From: Vulcanimicrobiota bacterium
GTDB taxonomy: Bacteria > Vulcanimicrobiota > Vulcanimicrobiia > Vulcanimicrobiales > Vulcanimicrobiaceae
Length of the DNA: 64,000 bases
Reading direction: 5' to 3'
Assembly: GCA_027307235.1 (NCBI GenBank)
Contig: DAHUXH010000012.1
Location: forward strand, 124,001-188,000
Below are positions 11,823 to 21,470 of the stretch, one piece after another (the stretch's first letter is position 1; every line of letters starts with the position of its first letter). Both the position numbers and the translations under genes were made by a program. Under the pieces are notes generated by a model. That model saw only the letters and a program-made list of their open reading frames with translations, searched no databases and had not been told where the DNA came from.

Positions 11823-14483
11823 ATGACGACGCTTGCGCACGACACGGATCCCCAAGAGACTCAGGAATGGCTCGACTCCATGCGCGGGGTGCTCGCGGCC
11901 GAGGGGCCTGAGCGCGCGCGCGACCTGATCGGGGCGATTGTCGGCGAGGCGCGGCGCGGCGGCGCTCATGTCTCCCTTGGGCTGGAAACGCCGTACATCA
12001 ACACGATCGCACCGGATCTCCAAGCACCGTTCCCCGGTGACCGCGAGCTGGAAGCGCATCTGCGCCACTACGTGCGCTGGAACGCCATGGCCATGGTGGT
12101 GCGCGCCAATAAGGAATCGAGCGAGTTGGGCGGACACGTCGCATCGTTCGCATCGGCGGCAACGCTGTACGACGTCGGCTTCAATCATTTTTTCCGCGCG
12201 CCCTCGGCAACGTTCGGCGGCGACTTGCTGTTCCTGCAAGGACACTCGTCACCGGGCTTCTACGCGCGCGCATTTCTCGAAGGCCGCATCACCGAACAGC
12301 AACTCGAACACTTCCGTCAAGAAGTGGACGGGCACGGCTTGTCGTCATATCCGCATCCGTGGTTGATGCGTGACTTCTGGCAGTTTCCGACGGTCTCGAT
12401 GGGACTTGGCCCCATCATGTCGATCTACCAGGCGCACTTCATGCGTTATCTGCACGACCGCGACCTGATCGATGCGAACAACCGCAAAGTGTGGGCGTTC
12501 GTCGGCGACGGGGAGATCGATGAACCTGAATCCCTGGGCGCGATTTCACTTGCCGGCCGCGAGAAGCTCGACAACTTGATCTGGGTGATCAACTGCAATC
12601 TGCAGCGTCTGGACGGCCCGGTGCGCGGCAACGGCAAGATCATTCAAGAACTCGAACGCGTCTTCAAAGGCGCGGGATGGAATGTGATCAAGGTGATCTG
12701 GGGCACCGCCTGGGATCGTCTGCTCGCGGCCGACACCACCGGACGTCTCGTGCAATTGATGAACGAATGCGTCGACGGCGACTATCAAACGTTCAAGTCG
12801 CGCGATGGAAAGTACGTGCGCGAGCAGTTCTTCGGGCGCTATCCCGAGACCGCGGCGCTCGTCGCCGACATGACCGACGAAGAAATTTGGGCGCTGCAGC
12901 GGGGCGGCCACGACCCCGCCAAGGTCTACGCCGCATACAAAACGGCGTTCGAACACACCGGCCAACCGACGGTCATCCTGGCGAAGACGATCAAGGGCTA
13001 CGGCATGGGTGAGGCAGGCGAAGCACGCAACATCGCCCACCAGGCGAAAAAAATGGATATCGACGAGATGCGCGCGTTTCGCGATCGCTTCTCGATTCCA
13101 ATCTCCGACAGCGATATCGAGAAAGTTCCGTTCTTCAAACCTGCCGAGAACAGCCCCGAGATGCGGTATCTGCGCGAGTGCGTGGAACGGCGCGGCAGCC
13201 TGCCGGCGCGCCGCACGTCGTCGGTGTCGCTCGCGGTGCCCGAACTCTCGGCGTTCGAGGGACAATTGCAGTCTAGCGGCGAGCGCGAACACTCCACCAC
13301 GATGGCGTTCGTGCGTATCTTGAGCACGCTCGTGCGCGACCCGGAGATCGGTCCGCGCGTCGTGCCGATCGTTGCCGACGAATCGCGCACGTTCGGCATG
13401 GAAGGCATGTTTCGCCAACTCGGCATCTACTCGTCGGTCGGTCAGCTCTATCATCCGCAAGATTCGGAGCAATTGATGTGGTACCGCGAGGACAAGCACG
13501 GCCAGATTCTGCAAGAGGGCATCAACGAAGCCGGTGCGCTGTCGTCATGGATCGCGGCCGGAACGTCGTATGCCAATCATGACTTGCCGATGATTCCTTT
13601 CTACATCTTTTACTCGATGTTCGGTTTTCAGCGCATCGGCGATCTCGCGTGGGCGGCGGGCGACAGCCGCACGCGCGGGTTCTTGCTCGGCGGCACGTCC
13701 GGGCGAACCACGCTCAACGGTGAAGGATTGCAGCACGAGGACGGGCACAGCCAAGTGTTCGCCTCGTTCATCCCCAACTGCGTCAGCTACGATCCGACCT
13801 TCGGATACGAGGTCGCGGTGATCATTCAAGACGGCTTGCGTCGCATGCTCACCAATCAAGAAGACATCTACTACTACATCACGCTGCTCAACGAAAACTA
13901 CAACCATCCCGCGATGCCGCAAGGCGCCGAGAACGGCATCTTGCGCGGCATGTACCTCTTTCGTGACGGCGGCGGCGACGCTGCCGCGCCGCGCGTGCAG
14001 CTCTTCGGCTCGGGCGCGATTCTGCGCGAAGTCATCGCGGCCGCCGACCTGCTGGCGAGTGATTGGAACGTGCTCGGCGACGTGTGGAGCGTCACGAGCT
14101 TCAACCAACTGCAGCGCGACGGCGTCGACACGCAGCGCTGGAATCTGACGCACCCCGAACAACCGGCGCGGCGCTCGTTCGTCGAGGAATGCTTGGCGAA
14201 CCATCGCGGGCCGGGCGTGGCCGCCACCGACTACGTTCGCACCTTCGCCGAGTCGATTCGTCCGTTCGTGGGGCGGCGCTACATGACGCTCGGCACCGAC
14301 GGATTTGGACGCAGCGACTACCGGCGCAAACTGCGGCGGTTCTTTGAGGTCGATCGCTTCTATGTCACGCTGGCCGCGCTAAAATCGCTTGCCGACGAAG
14401 GAACGATTCCCGCCAAGACCGTCAGCGACGCAATCGCGAAGTACGGCATCGATCCCAACAAACCCAACCCCATCACCGTTTGA
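11823..14483 (+). CDS. aceE: Pyruvate dehydrogenase E1 component, homodimeric type
   Basis: An 886-residue single-chain E1 of the AceE type, which uses thiamine diphosphate to decarboxylate pyruvate and reductively acetylate E2. The ThDP motif begins G-D-G-E (228-231) and continues through E-P-E-S-L; H-S-S-P-G-F (141-146) and the P-H-P-W region are typical. The length matches family members of about 880-890. aceF follows with its GTG about 20 nt after the stop. No lpd (E3) gene is adjacent. Confidence 0.98.
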   Translation: MTTLAHDTDPQETQEWLDSMRGVLAAEGPERARDLIGAIVGEARRGGAHVSLGLETPYINTIAPDLQAPFPGDRELEAHLRHYVRWNAMAMVVRANKESSELGGHVASFASAATLYDVGFNHFFRAPSATFGGDLLFLQGHSSPGFYARAFLEGRITEQQLEHFRQEVDGHGLSSYPHPWLMRDFWQFPTVSMGLGPIMSIYQAHFMRYLHDRDLIDANNRKVWAFVGDGEIDEPESLGAISLAGREKLDNLIWVINCNLQRLDGPVRGNGKIIQELERVFKGAGWNVIKVIWGTAWDRLLAADTTGRLVQLMNECVDGDYQTFKSRDGKYVREQFFGRYPETAALVADMTDEEIWALQRGGHDPAKVYAAYKTAFEHTGQPTVILAKTIKGYGMGEAGEARNIAHQAKKMDIDEMRAFRDRFSIPISDSDIEKVPFFKPAENSPEMRYLRECVERRGSLPARRTSSVSLAVPELSAFEGQLQSSGEREHSTTMAFVRILSTLVRDPEIGPRVVPIVADESRTFGMEGMFRQLGIYSSVGQLYHPQDSEQLMWYREDKHGQILQEGINEAGALSSWIAAGTSYANHDLPMIPFYIFYSMFGFQRIGDLAWAAGDSRTRGFLLGGTSGRTTLNGEGLQHEDGHSQVFASFIPNCVSYDPTFGYEVAVIIQDGLRRMLTNQEDIYYYITLLNENYNHPAMPQGAENGILRGMYLFRDGGGDAAAPRVQLFGSGAILREVIAAADLLASDWNVLGDVWSVTSFNQLQRDGVDTQRWNLTHPEQPARRSFVEECLANHRGPGVAATDYVRTFAESIRPFVGRRYMTLGTDGFGRSDYRRKLRRFFEVDRFYVTLAALKSLADEGTIPAKTVSDAIAKYGIDPNKPNPITV

Positions 14484-14503
14484 ACGCTAGGCAAGGAGCA
14501 GGA

Positions 14504-16048
14504 GTGAGCGACACGCTGGAAGTTCGCGTTCCCGACATCGGCGACTTCAAAGACGTTCAAGTCATCGAGGTGATGGTCAAACCTGGCGATCGCATCGCCA
14601 AGGACGCATCGCTGATCACGCTCGAGAGCGACAAGGCGTCGATGGAAGTGCCATCGACGGCCGCAGGCATCGTGCAAGACGTACGCGTCAAAGTCGGTGA
14701 CAAAGTTGCCAAAGGCAGCGTGATCGTGACGCTGGCCGCGAGCGAGACCGCCGCACCGGCTGCGAACACCGCGCCGGCGCCGGCGAAGCGGGAGACCACT
14801 GTTGACGTGGTCGTTCCGGACATCGGTGATTTCAAAGACGTGCAGATCATCGAAGTGCTGGTGAAACCCGGCGACACGATCGCCAAGGATGCATCCGTCG
14901 TCACCCTCGAGAGCGACAAAGCCTCGATGGAAGTCCCGGCGAGCGCCGGCGGCACGATCGTCGAGGTGCGCGCGAAGGTCGGCGATCGCGTTTCCAAAGG
15001 CTCCGTGCTCGCCACCATGAGAACGTCGGAATCGGCGACGGTACAGGCGCCGCCCGCCGCGGCGGCACCGGCGGTGGCACCGGCACCGGTCAGCGCACTT
15101 CCCGCGAAGGCACCGCCCGTCGCACCGATCAAGACCAACGGCATCGTGCACGCGAGTCCGGCGATTCGCCGGTTCGCGCGCGAACTCGGCGTCGATCTTC
15201 AAGGGCTTTCCGGCAGCGGACCGCACGGGCGCGTCACGCGCGAGGACGTGCAGAGCTTCGTCAAGCGCGCGCTCCAGGGAGACGGCGCATCCGCCGGCGG
15301 CGGAATCGGTGTCGCCGGACTTCCTCCGTGGCCGGTCGTCGACTTCGCGCAGTACGGCGAGATCGAACGCAAGCCGCTCTCACGCATCAAGAAAGTCTCC
15401 GGACCGAATCTGCACCGCAACTGGCTGCAGATTCCGCACATCACCAACTACGACGAAGCCGACATCACCGATCTGGAAGCCTTCCGCCTTGCGCTGAGCG
15501 CCGAACAAACGAAAAAGGGCGGACCGAAGGTGACGATGCTGGCGTTCTTGATGAAAGCCTGCGTCGCGACATTGCAGCAATTTCCCGATTTCAATGCATC
15601 GCTCGACGGCGACTCGCTCGTCTACAAGAAGTATTACAACATCGGTTTCGCCGCCGACACGCCCAACGGTCTGGTGGTGCCGGTGATCAAGAACGCGGAC
15701 CGCAAGGGGCTGATCGAGATCGCGCATGAATCCGCGGAACTCGCGGGCAAGGCGCGCGAAGGGAAACTCGGATTGAGCGAAATGCAGGGCGGGACGTTCA
15801 CCATCTCATCGATCGGCGGCATCGGGGGAACGCAGTTCACCCAGATCGTCAACGCACCCGAGGTCGCGATTCTCGGTGCGACGCGCGCGGCGATGCGTCC
15901 GGTGTGGAACGGCAAGAAATTCAAAGCGCGCTTGATGCTGCCGATCAGCGTCAGCTACGACCACCGCGTAATCGACGGCGCCGCCGCCGCCCGTTTCCTC
16001 GTCTACCTCAGCAACCTGCTAGCCGACTTCCGCCGGGTTCTTCTCTAG
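14504..16048 (+). CDS. aceF: Dihydrolipoyl acetyltransferase, E2 of pyruvate dehydrogenase
   Basis: A 514-residue E2 with two lipoyl domains, each opening V-P-D-I-G-D-F and carrying the lipoyl lysine in E-S-D-K-A-S (Lys44 and Lys139). Ala/Pro linkers, an E1/E3-binding domain (about 214-250) and the acetyltransferase core follow; catalytic His is in D-H-R-V-I-D-G near residue 487. GTG at 14504 was chosen because AAGGAG lies directly upstream; a TTG overlapping the aceE stop is the alternative. A palindromic repeat begins 5 nt after the stop. Confidence 0.97.
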   Translation: MSDTLEVRVPDIGDFKDVQVIEVMVKPGDRIAKDASLITLESDKASMEVPSTAAGIVQDVRVKVGDKVAKGSVIVTLAASETAAPAANTAPAPAKRETTVDVVVPDIGDFKDVQIIEVLVKPGDTIAKDASVVTLESDKASMEVPASAGGTIVEVRAKVGDRVSKGSVLATMRTSESATVQAPPAAAAPAVAPAPVSALPAKAPPVAPIKTNGIVHASPAIRRFARELGVDLQGLSGSGPHGRVTREDVQSFVKRALQGDGASAGGGIGVAGLPPWPVVDFAQYGEIERKPLSRIKKVSGPNLHRNWLQIPHITNYDEADITDLEAFRLALSAEQTKKGGPKVTMLAFLMKACVATLQQFPDFNASLDGDSLVYKKYYNIGFAADTPNGLVVPVIKNADRKGLIEIAHESAELAGKAREGKLGLSEMQGGTFTISSIGGIGGTQFTQIVNAPEVAILGATRAAMRPVWNGKKFKARLMLPISVSYDHRVIDGAAAARFLVYLSNLLADFRRVLL

Positions 16049-16052
16049 AAGA

Positions 16053-16150
16053 AAGCTCTGATTTCCGCCAGGCCGTCGTTGCGGAGAGGCTCGTGTACCG
16101 TATAGTACACGTCGCCTCTCCGCGCCTCGGCCTGACGAAAATCAGGGCTT
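16053..16150. repeat. 98-bp imperfect palindromic repeat, copy A
   Basis: Two 46-nt arms (16053-16098 and 16105-16150) flank the loop CGTATA. The arms are mostly complementary: both begin AAGC(T/C)CTGATTT, contain CAGGCCG and GCGGAGAGGC, and end GTGTAC. An inverted copy lies at 51634-51735. The element sits between the convergent 3' ends of aceF and the small ORF at 16162-16281. It resembles a REP/BIME unit or a miniature palindromic element. It could act as a terminator or mRNA 3' stabiliser, though it lacks a T-tract. Confidence 0.9.
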
Positions 16151-16161
16151 CCTTAAGGGCA

Positions 16162-16281
16162 TTATGCTTTGGGGCCCCAGCCGGTGAAGACTCCCTCGAC
16201 GGCGCCCTCTGACAGTTGGCGGGGGAGGACGCGGGGCTGGCTCACGGGGAGCGGAGGCGGAACAAACGGGAATCTCGTCAT
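16162..16281 (-). CDS. 39-codon proline-rich small ORF
   Basis: An ATG at 16281 is preceded by GAGAGG with a 7-nt spacer and by a near-consensus sigma70 promoter 40 nt upstream. The predicted 39-residue peptide starts M-T-R-F-P-F-V-P-P-P-L-P, is rich in Pro and Arg in its first half and ends G-W-G-P-K-A. The P-P-P run would slow ribosomes without EF-P. No minus-strand gene follows, so it is not an obvious leader peptide. I do not recognise the family. The same transcript could instead be a non-coding RNA ending in the palindromic repeat. Confidence 0.5.
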   Translation of the reverse strand: MTRFPFVPPPLPVSQPRVLPRQLSEGAVEGVFTGWGPKA

Positions 16282-16319
16282 GGCGGTGCCTCTCGGGCGA
16301 TTCTTAATTTCTTAGTTGC

Positions 16320-16348
16320 ACTATACAAAGCCAGATTGAGGCTGTCAA
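16320..16348 (-). promoter_or_regulatory. Near-consensus sigma70 promoter for the small ORF
   Basis: On the minus strand a perfect -35 TTGACA (16343-16348) and a -10 TATAGT (16320-16325) are separated by exactly 17 nt. Transcription should start near 16313, giving a leader of about 32 nt before the ATG at 16281. The surrounding 60 nt are AT-rich compared with the genome. The stretch 16049-16439 holds only the repeat, this small unit and the leader of the VOC gene. Confidence 0.75.
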
Positions 16349-16439
16349 CTAATATTTTAAGACTAACGAGCAGGCGTGCAGTCGGTGGGCGCGTGGCGCA
16401 CGGAAGGCAACGACAGCACACCGCATAATCCAGAACACT

Positions 16440-16802
16440 ATGAGTGACAAAGCGACCGGCGTGGATGCCATCTTCTTTTCCGTCAAAGACGTTCCGCGCG
16501 CGATCGCGTTCTATCGCGAGCTGCTCTCCATCGCCGAAACGTCGTGGGAAGCGGAGTACGGCGCCGAGTGGATTCTCGGCGACGGCACGGCGTTCGGCGT
16601 CGGCGCGTATTCGAGCGGCGAGTACAAGCCGTCCGGCTGCGTGCTCTTTGCCGTGCCCGACGTAGAAACGCTTGCCAAGCGTGTGCCGCAGATCGGGGGC
16701 ACGCTGATCGAAGGCGTTCGCGACTTCCCCAACTGCCGGGCGCAATGGTGCGAGGACCCCGATGGAAACTCATTCGTCCTCCATCAACGCACCGCGCCCT
16801 AG
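16440..16802 (+). CDS. VOC-family (glyoxalase/bleomycin-resistance fold) protein
   Basis: A 120-residue protein with one vicinal-oxygen-chelate domain built of two beta-alpha-beta-beta-beta modules. The first opens I-F-F-S-V-K-D-V-P-R-A-I-A-F-Y-R-E-L-L; the second ends W-C-E-D-P-D-G-N-S-F-V-L-H-Q. Family members include isomerases, dioxygenases and resistance proteins; the metal ligands and substrate cannot be assigned here. It is isolated, with nothing recognisable between its stop and the convergent gene 116 nt away. Confidence 0.85.
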   Translation: MSDKATGVDAIFFSVKDVPRAIAFYRELLSIAETSWEAEYGAEWILGDGTAFGVGAYSSGEYKPSGCVLFAVPDVETLAKRVPQIGGTLIEGVRDFPNCRAQWCEDPDGNSFVLHQRTAP

Positions 16803-16918
16803 TTTGGTGACCGTTCTCTCCTAAGCAGAAAATATTCGCGAAACCGGGCCAGGTTCAGTTCGATTCTACACCCGTCCGTGGACTTGGCCTCGCCATTTTT
16901 CAGCAGCCTGCTAAGAAG

Positions 16919-17410
16919 TCAGAAAGTACCGAACGTCCTATGGGCATCTTTCTTAGATTGAAAATCAAATTCCATTATATTGTTTTTAGAAATAATGCTT
17001 TTCCTCGTGCATTTTGGCGACTCGCTGAGTATTACTTTGTAGGATTCTCTTATGGCCCCCGTTTTCAATAACTTCCATTTACCGCATCCCATTTCTTTAA
17101 CCGCATGTACGTAGATATTTTGAATGTTTCCACTCGGAAGCGTGGCCCGTGTCGTTGCTGGCACCACGAGATCCGCGATCCTCACCCCGGCAAGAGCCCG
17201 CGCTTCGCTGGTAGTGTCATACCTAATCTCTTCAAGAGTCTCATTTTGCCTAACAAGCAACAGGTGCGTTCGCTCACGGCTATACAAAATCAAGGCATCT
17301 TGTTTGGTCGGCCAGGCCACCGACGTGCGCTCGATCCCGGCACTGCCATTGGTACCCATGAAAGTAAGAAGCATGCTGATCAATACGATCGCGGCGAAGA
17401 ACCCACTCAT
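16919..17410 (-). CDS. Low-GC hypothetical secreted or membrane-anchored protein
   Basis: A 163-residue protein with a hydrophobic N-terminus (residues 3-20) that could be a signal peptide or anchor, and a basic, Lys/Asn-richer C-terminus. I do not recognise a domain. Base composition is far lower in GC than its neighbours, and codons such as AAA, AAT and ATA are common, suggesting recent acquisition. AGGAG lies 13 nt before ATG 17410, which is long spacing. A 32-codon ORF ends in an ATGA overlap with this start. Confidence 0.6.
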   Translation of the reverse strand: MSGFFAAIVLISMLLTFMGTNGSAGIERTSVAWPTKQDALILYSRERTHLLLVRQNETLEEIRYDTTSEARALAGVRIADLVVPATTRATLPSGNIQNIYVHAVKEMGCGKWKLLKTGAIRESYKVILSESPKCTRKSIISKNNIMEFDFQSKKDAHRTFGTF

Positions 17411-17505
17411 TGATCTATTGGAACTCCTATCAGGATCGCAAAATAGATCAGAGATGCATCTTGCGCCGATCTGAGGCTACCTCTTTTTCGGATCAGGTTA
17501 TCCAT
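17407..17505 (-). CDS. Possible 32-codon upstream ORF coupled to the low-GC gene
   Basis: ATG at 17505 opens a 32-residue frame (M-D-N-L-I-R-K-R-G-S then a hydrophobic stretch). Its TGA overlaps the ATG of the next gene as ATGA. It could be a small coupled peptide, or the N-terminal part of an ancestral longer protein now in another frame. There is no clear ribosome site, and the 163-residue ORF has its own plausible start. Confidence 0.25.
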   Translation of the reverse strand: MDNLIRKRGSLRSAQDASLIYFAILIGVPIDQ

Positions 17506-17556
17506 ACCATCGCTCACGGATACTGTTTGGTAAACCCGGCGTCCGTTCAGCGCAGT

Positions 17557-20301
17557 CTATTTTGTTTTTAGCTGACGCAGTACGTACTGCAGGATGCCGC
17601 CGTGGCGGTAGTACTCGGCTTCGTCGGGTGTGTCGATGCGCACCAGCACCTTGAATTGCAGTGATTTGCCGCTCGCCGCATCGGTGGCTTTGACGTGCGC
17701 ATGCATGCGCGGCGTCACGCCGTCCGCGATGCCGGTGATCTCGAAGATCTCCTCACCGGTGAGCGCGTAGGTCGTGCGATTCGCGCCGTCCACGAACTGC
17801 AGCGGTAGAATCCCCATACCGATCAGGTTGCTGCGATGAATGCGTTCGAACGATTCAGCGATCACCGCTCGAATGCCGAGCAGATAAGGTCCCTTCGCCG
17901 CCCAATCGCGTGACGAGCCCGATCCGTACTCCTTACCCGCGAGCACGATCAGCGGCGTGCCGTCGGCCTTGTACTTCACCGCCGCATCGAAAATCGACAT
18001 CTGCTCGCCGGTCTTCAGGTAGCGAGTGACGCCGCCTTCGACGCCGGGCACGAGCAGATTCTTCAAGCGCACGTTGGCGAACGTGCCGCGCATCATTACC
18101 TCATGATTGCCGCGGCGCGCGCCGTAGGAATTAAAGTCCTTCGGTTCGACCCCGTGCTCCATCAAATATTTCGCGGCGGGCGACGCCTTGGCGATGTTCC
18201 CGGCCGGTGATATATGATCGGTCGTGATCGAATCTCCGAACATCGCAAGCGCGCGCGCGTTCGTGATGTCGCGCAGGGCCGGCGGCTGCGCCGGCATGTT
18301 CTCGAAGTACGGCGGGTTCTTGACGTACTCGCTCTTGGGGTCCCATGCGTAGCGCTCGCTCTTTGAGACACTGAGTTTGGCCCAGTTGTCGTCGCCTTTG
18401 AACACGTCGCTGTAGCGCGCTTTGAACAAATCGTCGCTCACGCACGCGGCGACCGTCGCGCCGATTTGCGCGTTGGTCGGCCAGAGGTCTTTGAGAAAGA
18501 CCGGCGTGCCGTTGCGATCGGTGCCGAGCGGTTCGGTCGTCAGGTCGATGTCCATGCGCCCGGCCAGCGCATACGCGACGACGAGCGGCGGTGACGCGAG
18601 ATAGTTGGCACGCACCTGCGGATGGATGCGGCCTTCGAAGTTGCGATTGCCGGAGAGCACGGCGGCCACGACCAGATCTTTTTCGGCAACGCATTCCGCC
18701 ACGTCGGCCGGGAGCGGACCGGAGTTGCCGATGCAGGTCGTGCATCCGTACCCGACCGTGTTGAAGCCGAGTTGGTCGAAATAGGTCTGCAAACCGGCTT
18801 TGGCAAGATAGTCGGTGACGACTTTGCTGCCCGGTGCGAGCGACGTCTTCACCCACGGTTTGCTCGTGAGGCCGCGTTCGACCGCATTCTTGGCGAGCAA
18901 TCCCGCGCCGATCAAGACCGATGGATTGCTGGTATTCGTGCATGACGTGATCGCCGCGATCACGACCGAACCGTCAGCGACGTCGGACGCACACGGAATC
19001 GTCTCGACGGCGGTGCCGCCGCCCTCGCCTTCGAAGCGCGCGACCGCGTTGTTCTTGCCTTCGCGCGCGGCAATCCATTCATCCATCGCGGCGATGAACG
19101 ACGGTTTCACGTCGTTGAGCGCGACGCGATCCTGCGGACGGCGCGGGCCGGCGAGATTGGGAACGACCGTACCGAGGTCGAGGTGCAGCACGTCACTGTA
19201 TTCGGGATCGGGCGTCGCGTCGGTACGGAAGAGGCCTTGCGCCTTGGCGTAGGCTTCGACGAGCGCGACGTGCTCGGCGCTGCGTCCGGTCAAGCGCAGA
19301 TAGTCGAGCGTGCGATCGTCGATCGGGAAGATCGCGATCGTCGAGCCGAACTCCGGCGACATGTTGCCGATGGTCGTGCGATCCGCAACCGCGAGGTTGC
19401 TCAATCCTTTGCCGAAAAACTCGACGAACTTGCCGACGACGCCGCGCTTGCGCAGCATCTCCGTCACCGCGAGCACGAGGTCGGTCGCGGTGACGCCTTC
19501 ACCTAACTCGCCGTCCAAACGCACGCCGACAACTTCGGGAATCAGCATCGTCACCGGCTGCCCGAGCATCGCCGCTTCGGCTTCGATGCCGCCGACGCCG
19601 AATGCCAGCACGCCCAACCCGTCGACCATCGTGGTATGCGAGTCGGTGCCGACTGCCGTGTCGGGATATGCAACCGCGTTGCGTGCGTCAAACGCGACGC
19701 CCGCGCCGCCCGCGCCGAACACCACACGCGCGAGATATTCGATGTTGACTTGATGCACGATGCCCGTGTCGGGCGGGACCGCGCGGAAACCGTCGAGCGC
19801 CGACTGCCCCCACTTCAAGAATGCGTAGCGCTCCTGATTACGTTCGAATTCGAGGTCGGCGTTCTTCGCAAGCGCCTGCGGCGACCCGAAATAATCGACT
19901 TGCACCGAATGATCGATCACGAGTTCGACCGGCTGCAACGGGTTGATCGCCTTCGGATCCCCGCCCATCGCGGCCATCGCATCGCGCATCGCGGCGAGAT
20001 CGACCACGCACGGCACGCCGGTGAAATCTTGCAACAGCACGCGCGCCGGACGAAACGCAATTTCTTTCTCGGAAGCCTCGCGCGCGCTCCACTTGGCGAG
20101 TGTCTCGATGTCGGCTTTGGTCACCGAGCGTCCGTCTTCGAAGCGCAGGAGGTTCTCCAGCAGAATCTTCAGCGAATACGGCAATCGCGCGAGTTTCGTG
20201 AGGCCGGCGCGTTCGAGCGCATCGAGACGATAGTACGTGTAGGAGCGATCGCCGACGCGCAGCGTGTCGGCGGCATTGAAGCTGTTGTTATTCGTGCTCA
20301 T
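17557..20301 (-). CDS. acnA: Aconitate hydratase A
   Basis: A 914-residue monofunctional aconitase of the AcnA/IRP type, interconverting citrate and isocitrate in the TCA cycle. The three 4Fe-4S ligands are Cys454 (in T-S-C-T-N-T-S), Cys520 and Cys523 ([10 protein letters not shown]). The domain order, with a C-terminal swivel domain (F-G-D-S-I-T-T-D-H and G-S-S-R-D-W-A motifs), is complete. Its ATG overlaps the rnd stop (ATGA), so translation is coupled to rnd. Confidence 0.98.
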   Translation of the reverse strand: MSTNNNSFNAADTLRVGDRSYTYYRLDALERAGLTKLARLPYSLKILLENLLRFEDGRSVTKADIETLAKWSAREASEKEIAFRPARVLLQDFTGVPCVVDLAAMRDAMAAMGGDPKAINPLQPVELVIDHSVQVDYFGSPQALAKNADLEFERNQERYAFLKWGQSALDGFRAVPPDTGIVHQVNIEYLARVVFGAGGAGVAFDARNAVAYPDTAVGTDSHTTMVDGLGVLAFGVGGIEAEAAMLGQPVTMLIPEVVGVRLDGELGEGVTATDLVLAVTEMLRKRGVVGKFVEFFGKGLSNLAVADRTTIGNMSPEFGSTIAIFPIDDRTLDYLRLTGRSAEHVALVEAYAKAQGLFRTDATPDPEYSDVLHLDLGTVVPNLAGPRRPQDRVALNDVKPSFIAAMDEWIAAREGKNNAVARFEGEGGGTAVETIPCASDVADGSVVIAAITSCTNTSNPSVLIGAGLLAKNAVERGLTSKPWVKTSLAPGSKVVTDYLAKAGLQTYFDQLGFNTVGYGCTTCIGNSGPLPADVAECVAEKDLVVAAVLSGNRNFEGRIHPQVRANYLASPPLVVAYALAGRMDIDLTTEPLGTDRNGTPVFLKDLWPTNAQIGATVAACVSDDLFKARYSDVFKGDDNWAKLSVSKSERYAWDPKSEYVKNPPYFENMPAQPPALRDITNARALAMFGDSITTDHISPAGNIAKASPAAKYLMEHGVEPKDFNSYGARRGNHEVMMRGTFANVRLKNLLVPGVEGGVTRYLKTGEQMSIFDAAVKYKADGTPLIVLAGKEYGSGSSRDWAAKGPYLLGIRAVIAESFERIHRSNLIGMGILPLQFVDGANRTTYALTGEEIFEITGIADGVTPRMHAHVKATDAASGKSLQFKVLVRIDTPDEAEYYRHGGILQYVLRQLKTK

Positions 20302-21470
20302 GGGGATAGGTGTATTTTGGGATCGCCGGTCTGGTAGCCTTCGACGCGGAGCGACGATTCTCCCGACAAAAGTCGCGCGATCGGCTCGGCGACCACGCCG
20401 ATGCGCCAGGCCGAGAGATCGAGACAGTCTTCCAGCGCTTGGGTGCCGACCGGGATCTCACGGGCGACGCGTTCGAGCGCGGCCCGCGGCACCAGCAAAC
20501 TGGGGGGCAGGTTCAAGTCGCGCGCGATCTCGCCCACGATGACGGACATCAACGTCGCCAGCGTTTCGCGCGCGTTGCCAAGCGGTTTCGCGGGTTTGGG
20601 CGGAAGCTCGTCGTCGGGAATCTGCTCGCCGCGCGCAACTGCCGCGAGAATCTGCGTGCCGTGCGTGCGTCGCGCGCCTGCATCGAGCCGGCGCAACTGC
20701 GCGAGATCGTCCTCGCGCTTGGGACGCAAGCTTGCGATGCCGGCGATGACGTCGTCGGAGAGCACATACTTGGGCGGCAGATCGCGTTCGCGTGCGACAC
20801 GGTCGCGCCATTGCACCAACTCATTGAGAATCCCAAGTTCGCGGCGGTTCATCTTGGTCACGCCGGGGATACGCAAATACAGTTTTGCCGCATCGGCACG
20901 ATAGCGATCGATGTTGGCGAGCAGCGCGCACTCTTCTTGCGCCCAGTCGCGGCGGCCGGCACGCTCCAACCGTTCGAGCAAATTGTCGTGCATCGGCAAG
21001 AGATGCGCGACGTCGTCAACGAGATATTCGATTTGACGCGCCGTGAGCGGCCTCGTCGACCAATCGCTGACCGTCTGCGATTTCGTCAAGCGAACATGCT
21101 GCACGTCGCGCACCAGATCCGCCAGCGACACCTGCATGCCGTACCCCAGAAACGCCGCCGCCACCTGGCAATCGAAGACCGTGCGCGGCACGCGATCGAA
21201 GCGGTCGGCGAAGATCTTCAAGTCGCTGGAGAGCGCATGACCGACGACGGTCGTTTCGTGCAGCGCGCCGGCGAGGGGCGAAAGGTCGGCGATCGTCAGC
21301 GGATCGACGATCGCGGCGCCGTCTTCAAACGCGATCTGCACGACCATCAGGCGCGCGGCATAGGTGCGCTCGGAATGAAACTCCGTGTCGATGCCGACAC
21401 GGTTCGCGGCACGAATACGCTCGCACAGTTCATCGAGGCTGCGCGCATCGGCGATCATGGTCACGGTCAT
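20298..21470 (-). CDS. rnd: Ribonuclease D (3'-5' exoribonuclease)
   Basis: A 390-residue RNase D. The DEDDy exonuclease domain comes first (Asp28 and Glu30 in G-I-D-T-E-F-H, then G-H-A-L-S-S-D and Y-L-V-D-D-V-A-H-L), followed by HRDC-type helical domains. It trims 3' ends of structured RNAs such as tRNA precursors. It overlaps both neighbours by ATGA: the membrane protein upstream and acnA downstream. Pairing an RNase with aconitase in one coupled unit is unusual. Confidence 0.95.
   Translation of the reverse strand: MTVTMIADARSLDELCERIRAANRVGIDTEFHSERTYAARLMVVQIAFEDGAAIVDPLTIADLSPLAGALHETTVVGHALSSDLKIFADRFDRVPRTVFDCQVAAAFLGYGMQVSLADLVRDVQHVRLTKSQTVSDWSTRPLTARQIEYLVDDVAHLLPMHDNLLERLERAGRRDWAQEECALLANIDRYRADAAKLYLRIPGVTKMNRRELGILNELVQWRDRVARERDLPPKYVLSDDVIAGIASLRPKREDDLAQLRRLDAGARRTHGTQILAAVARGEQIPDDELPPKPAKPLGNARETLATLMSVIVGEIARDLNLPPSLLVPRAALERVAREIPVGTQALEDCLDLSAWRIGVVAEPIARLLSGESSLRVEGYQTGDPKIHLSP

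Noticed and set aside
16850-16890. tRNA-like T-arm sequence (GTTCGATTC)
   Set aside because: The flanking 5-bp stem does not pair and no acceptor or anticodon arm can be drawn, so it is not a tRNA or a clear tRNA remnant.
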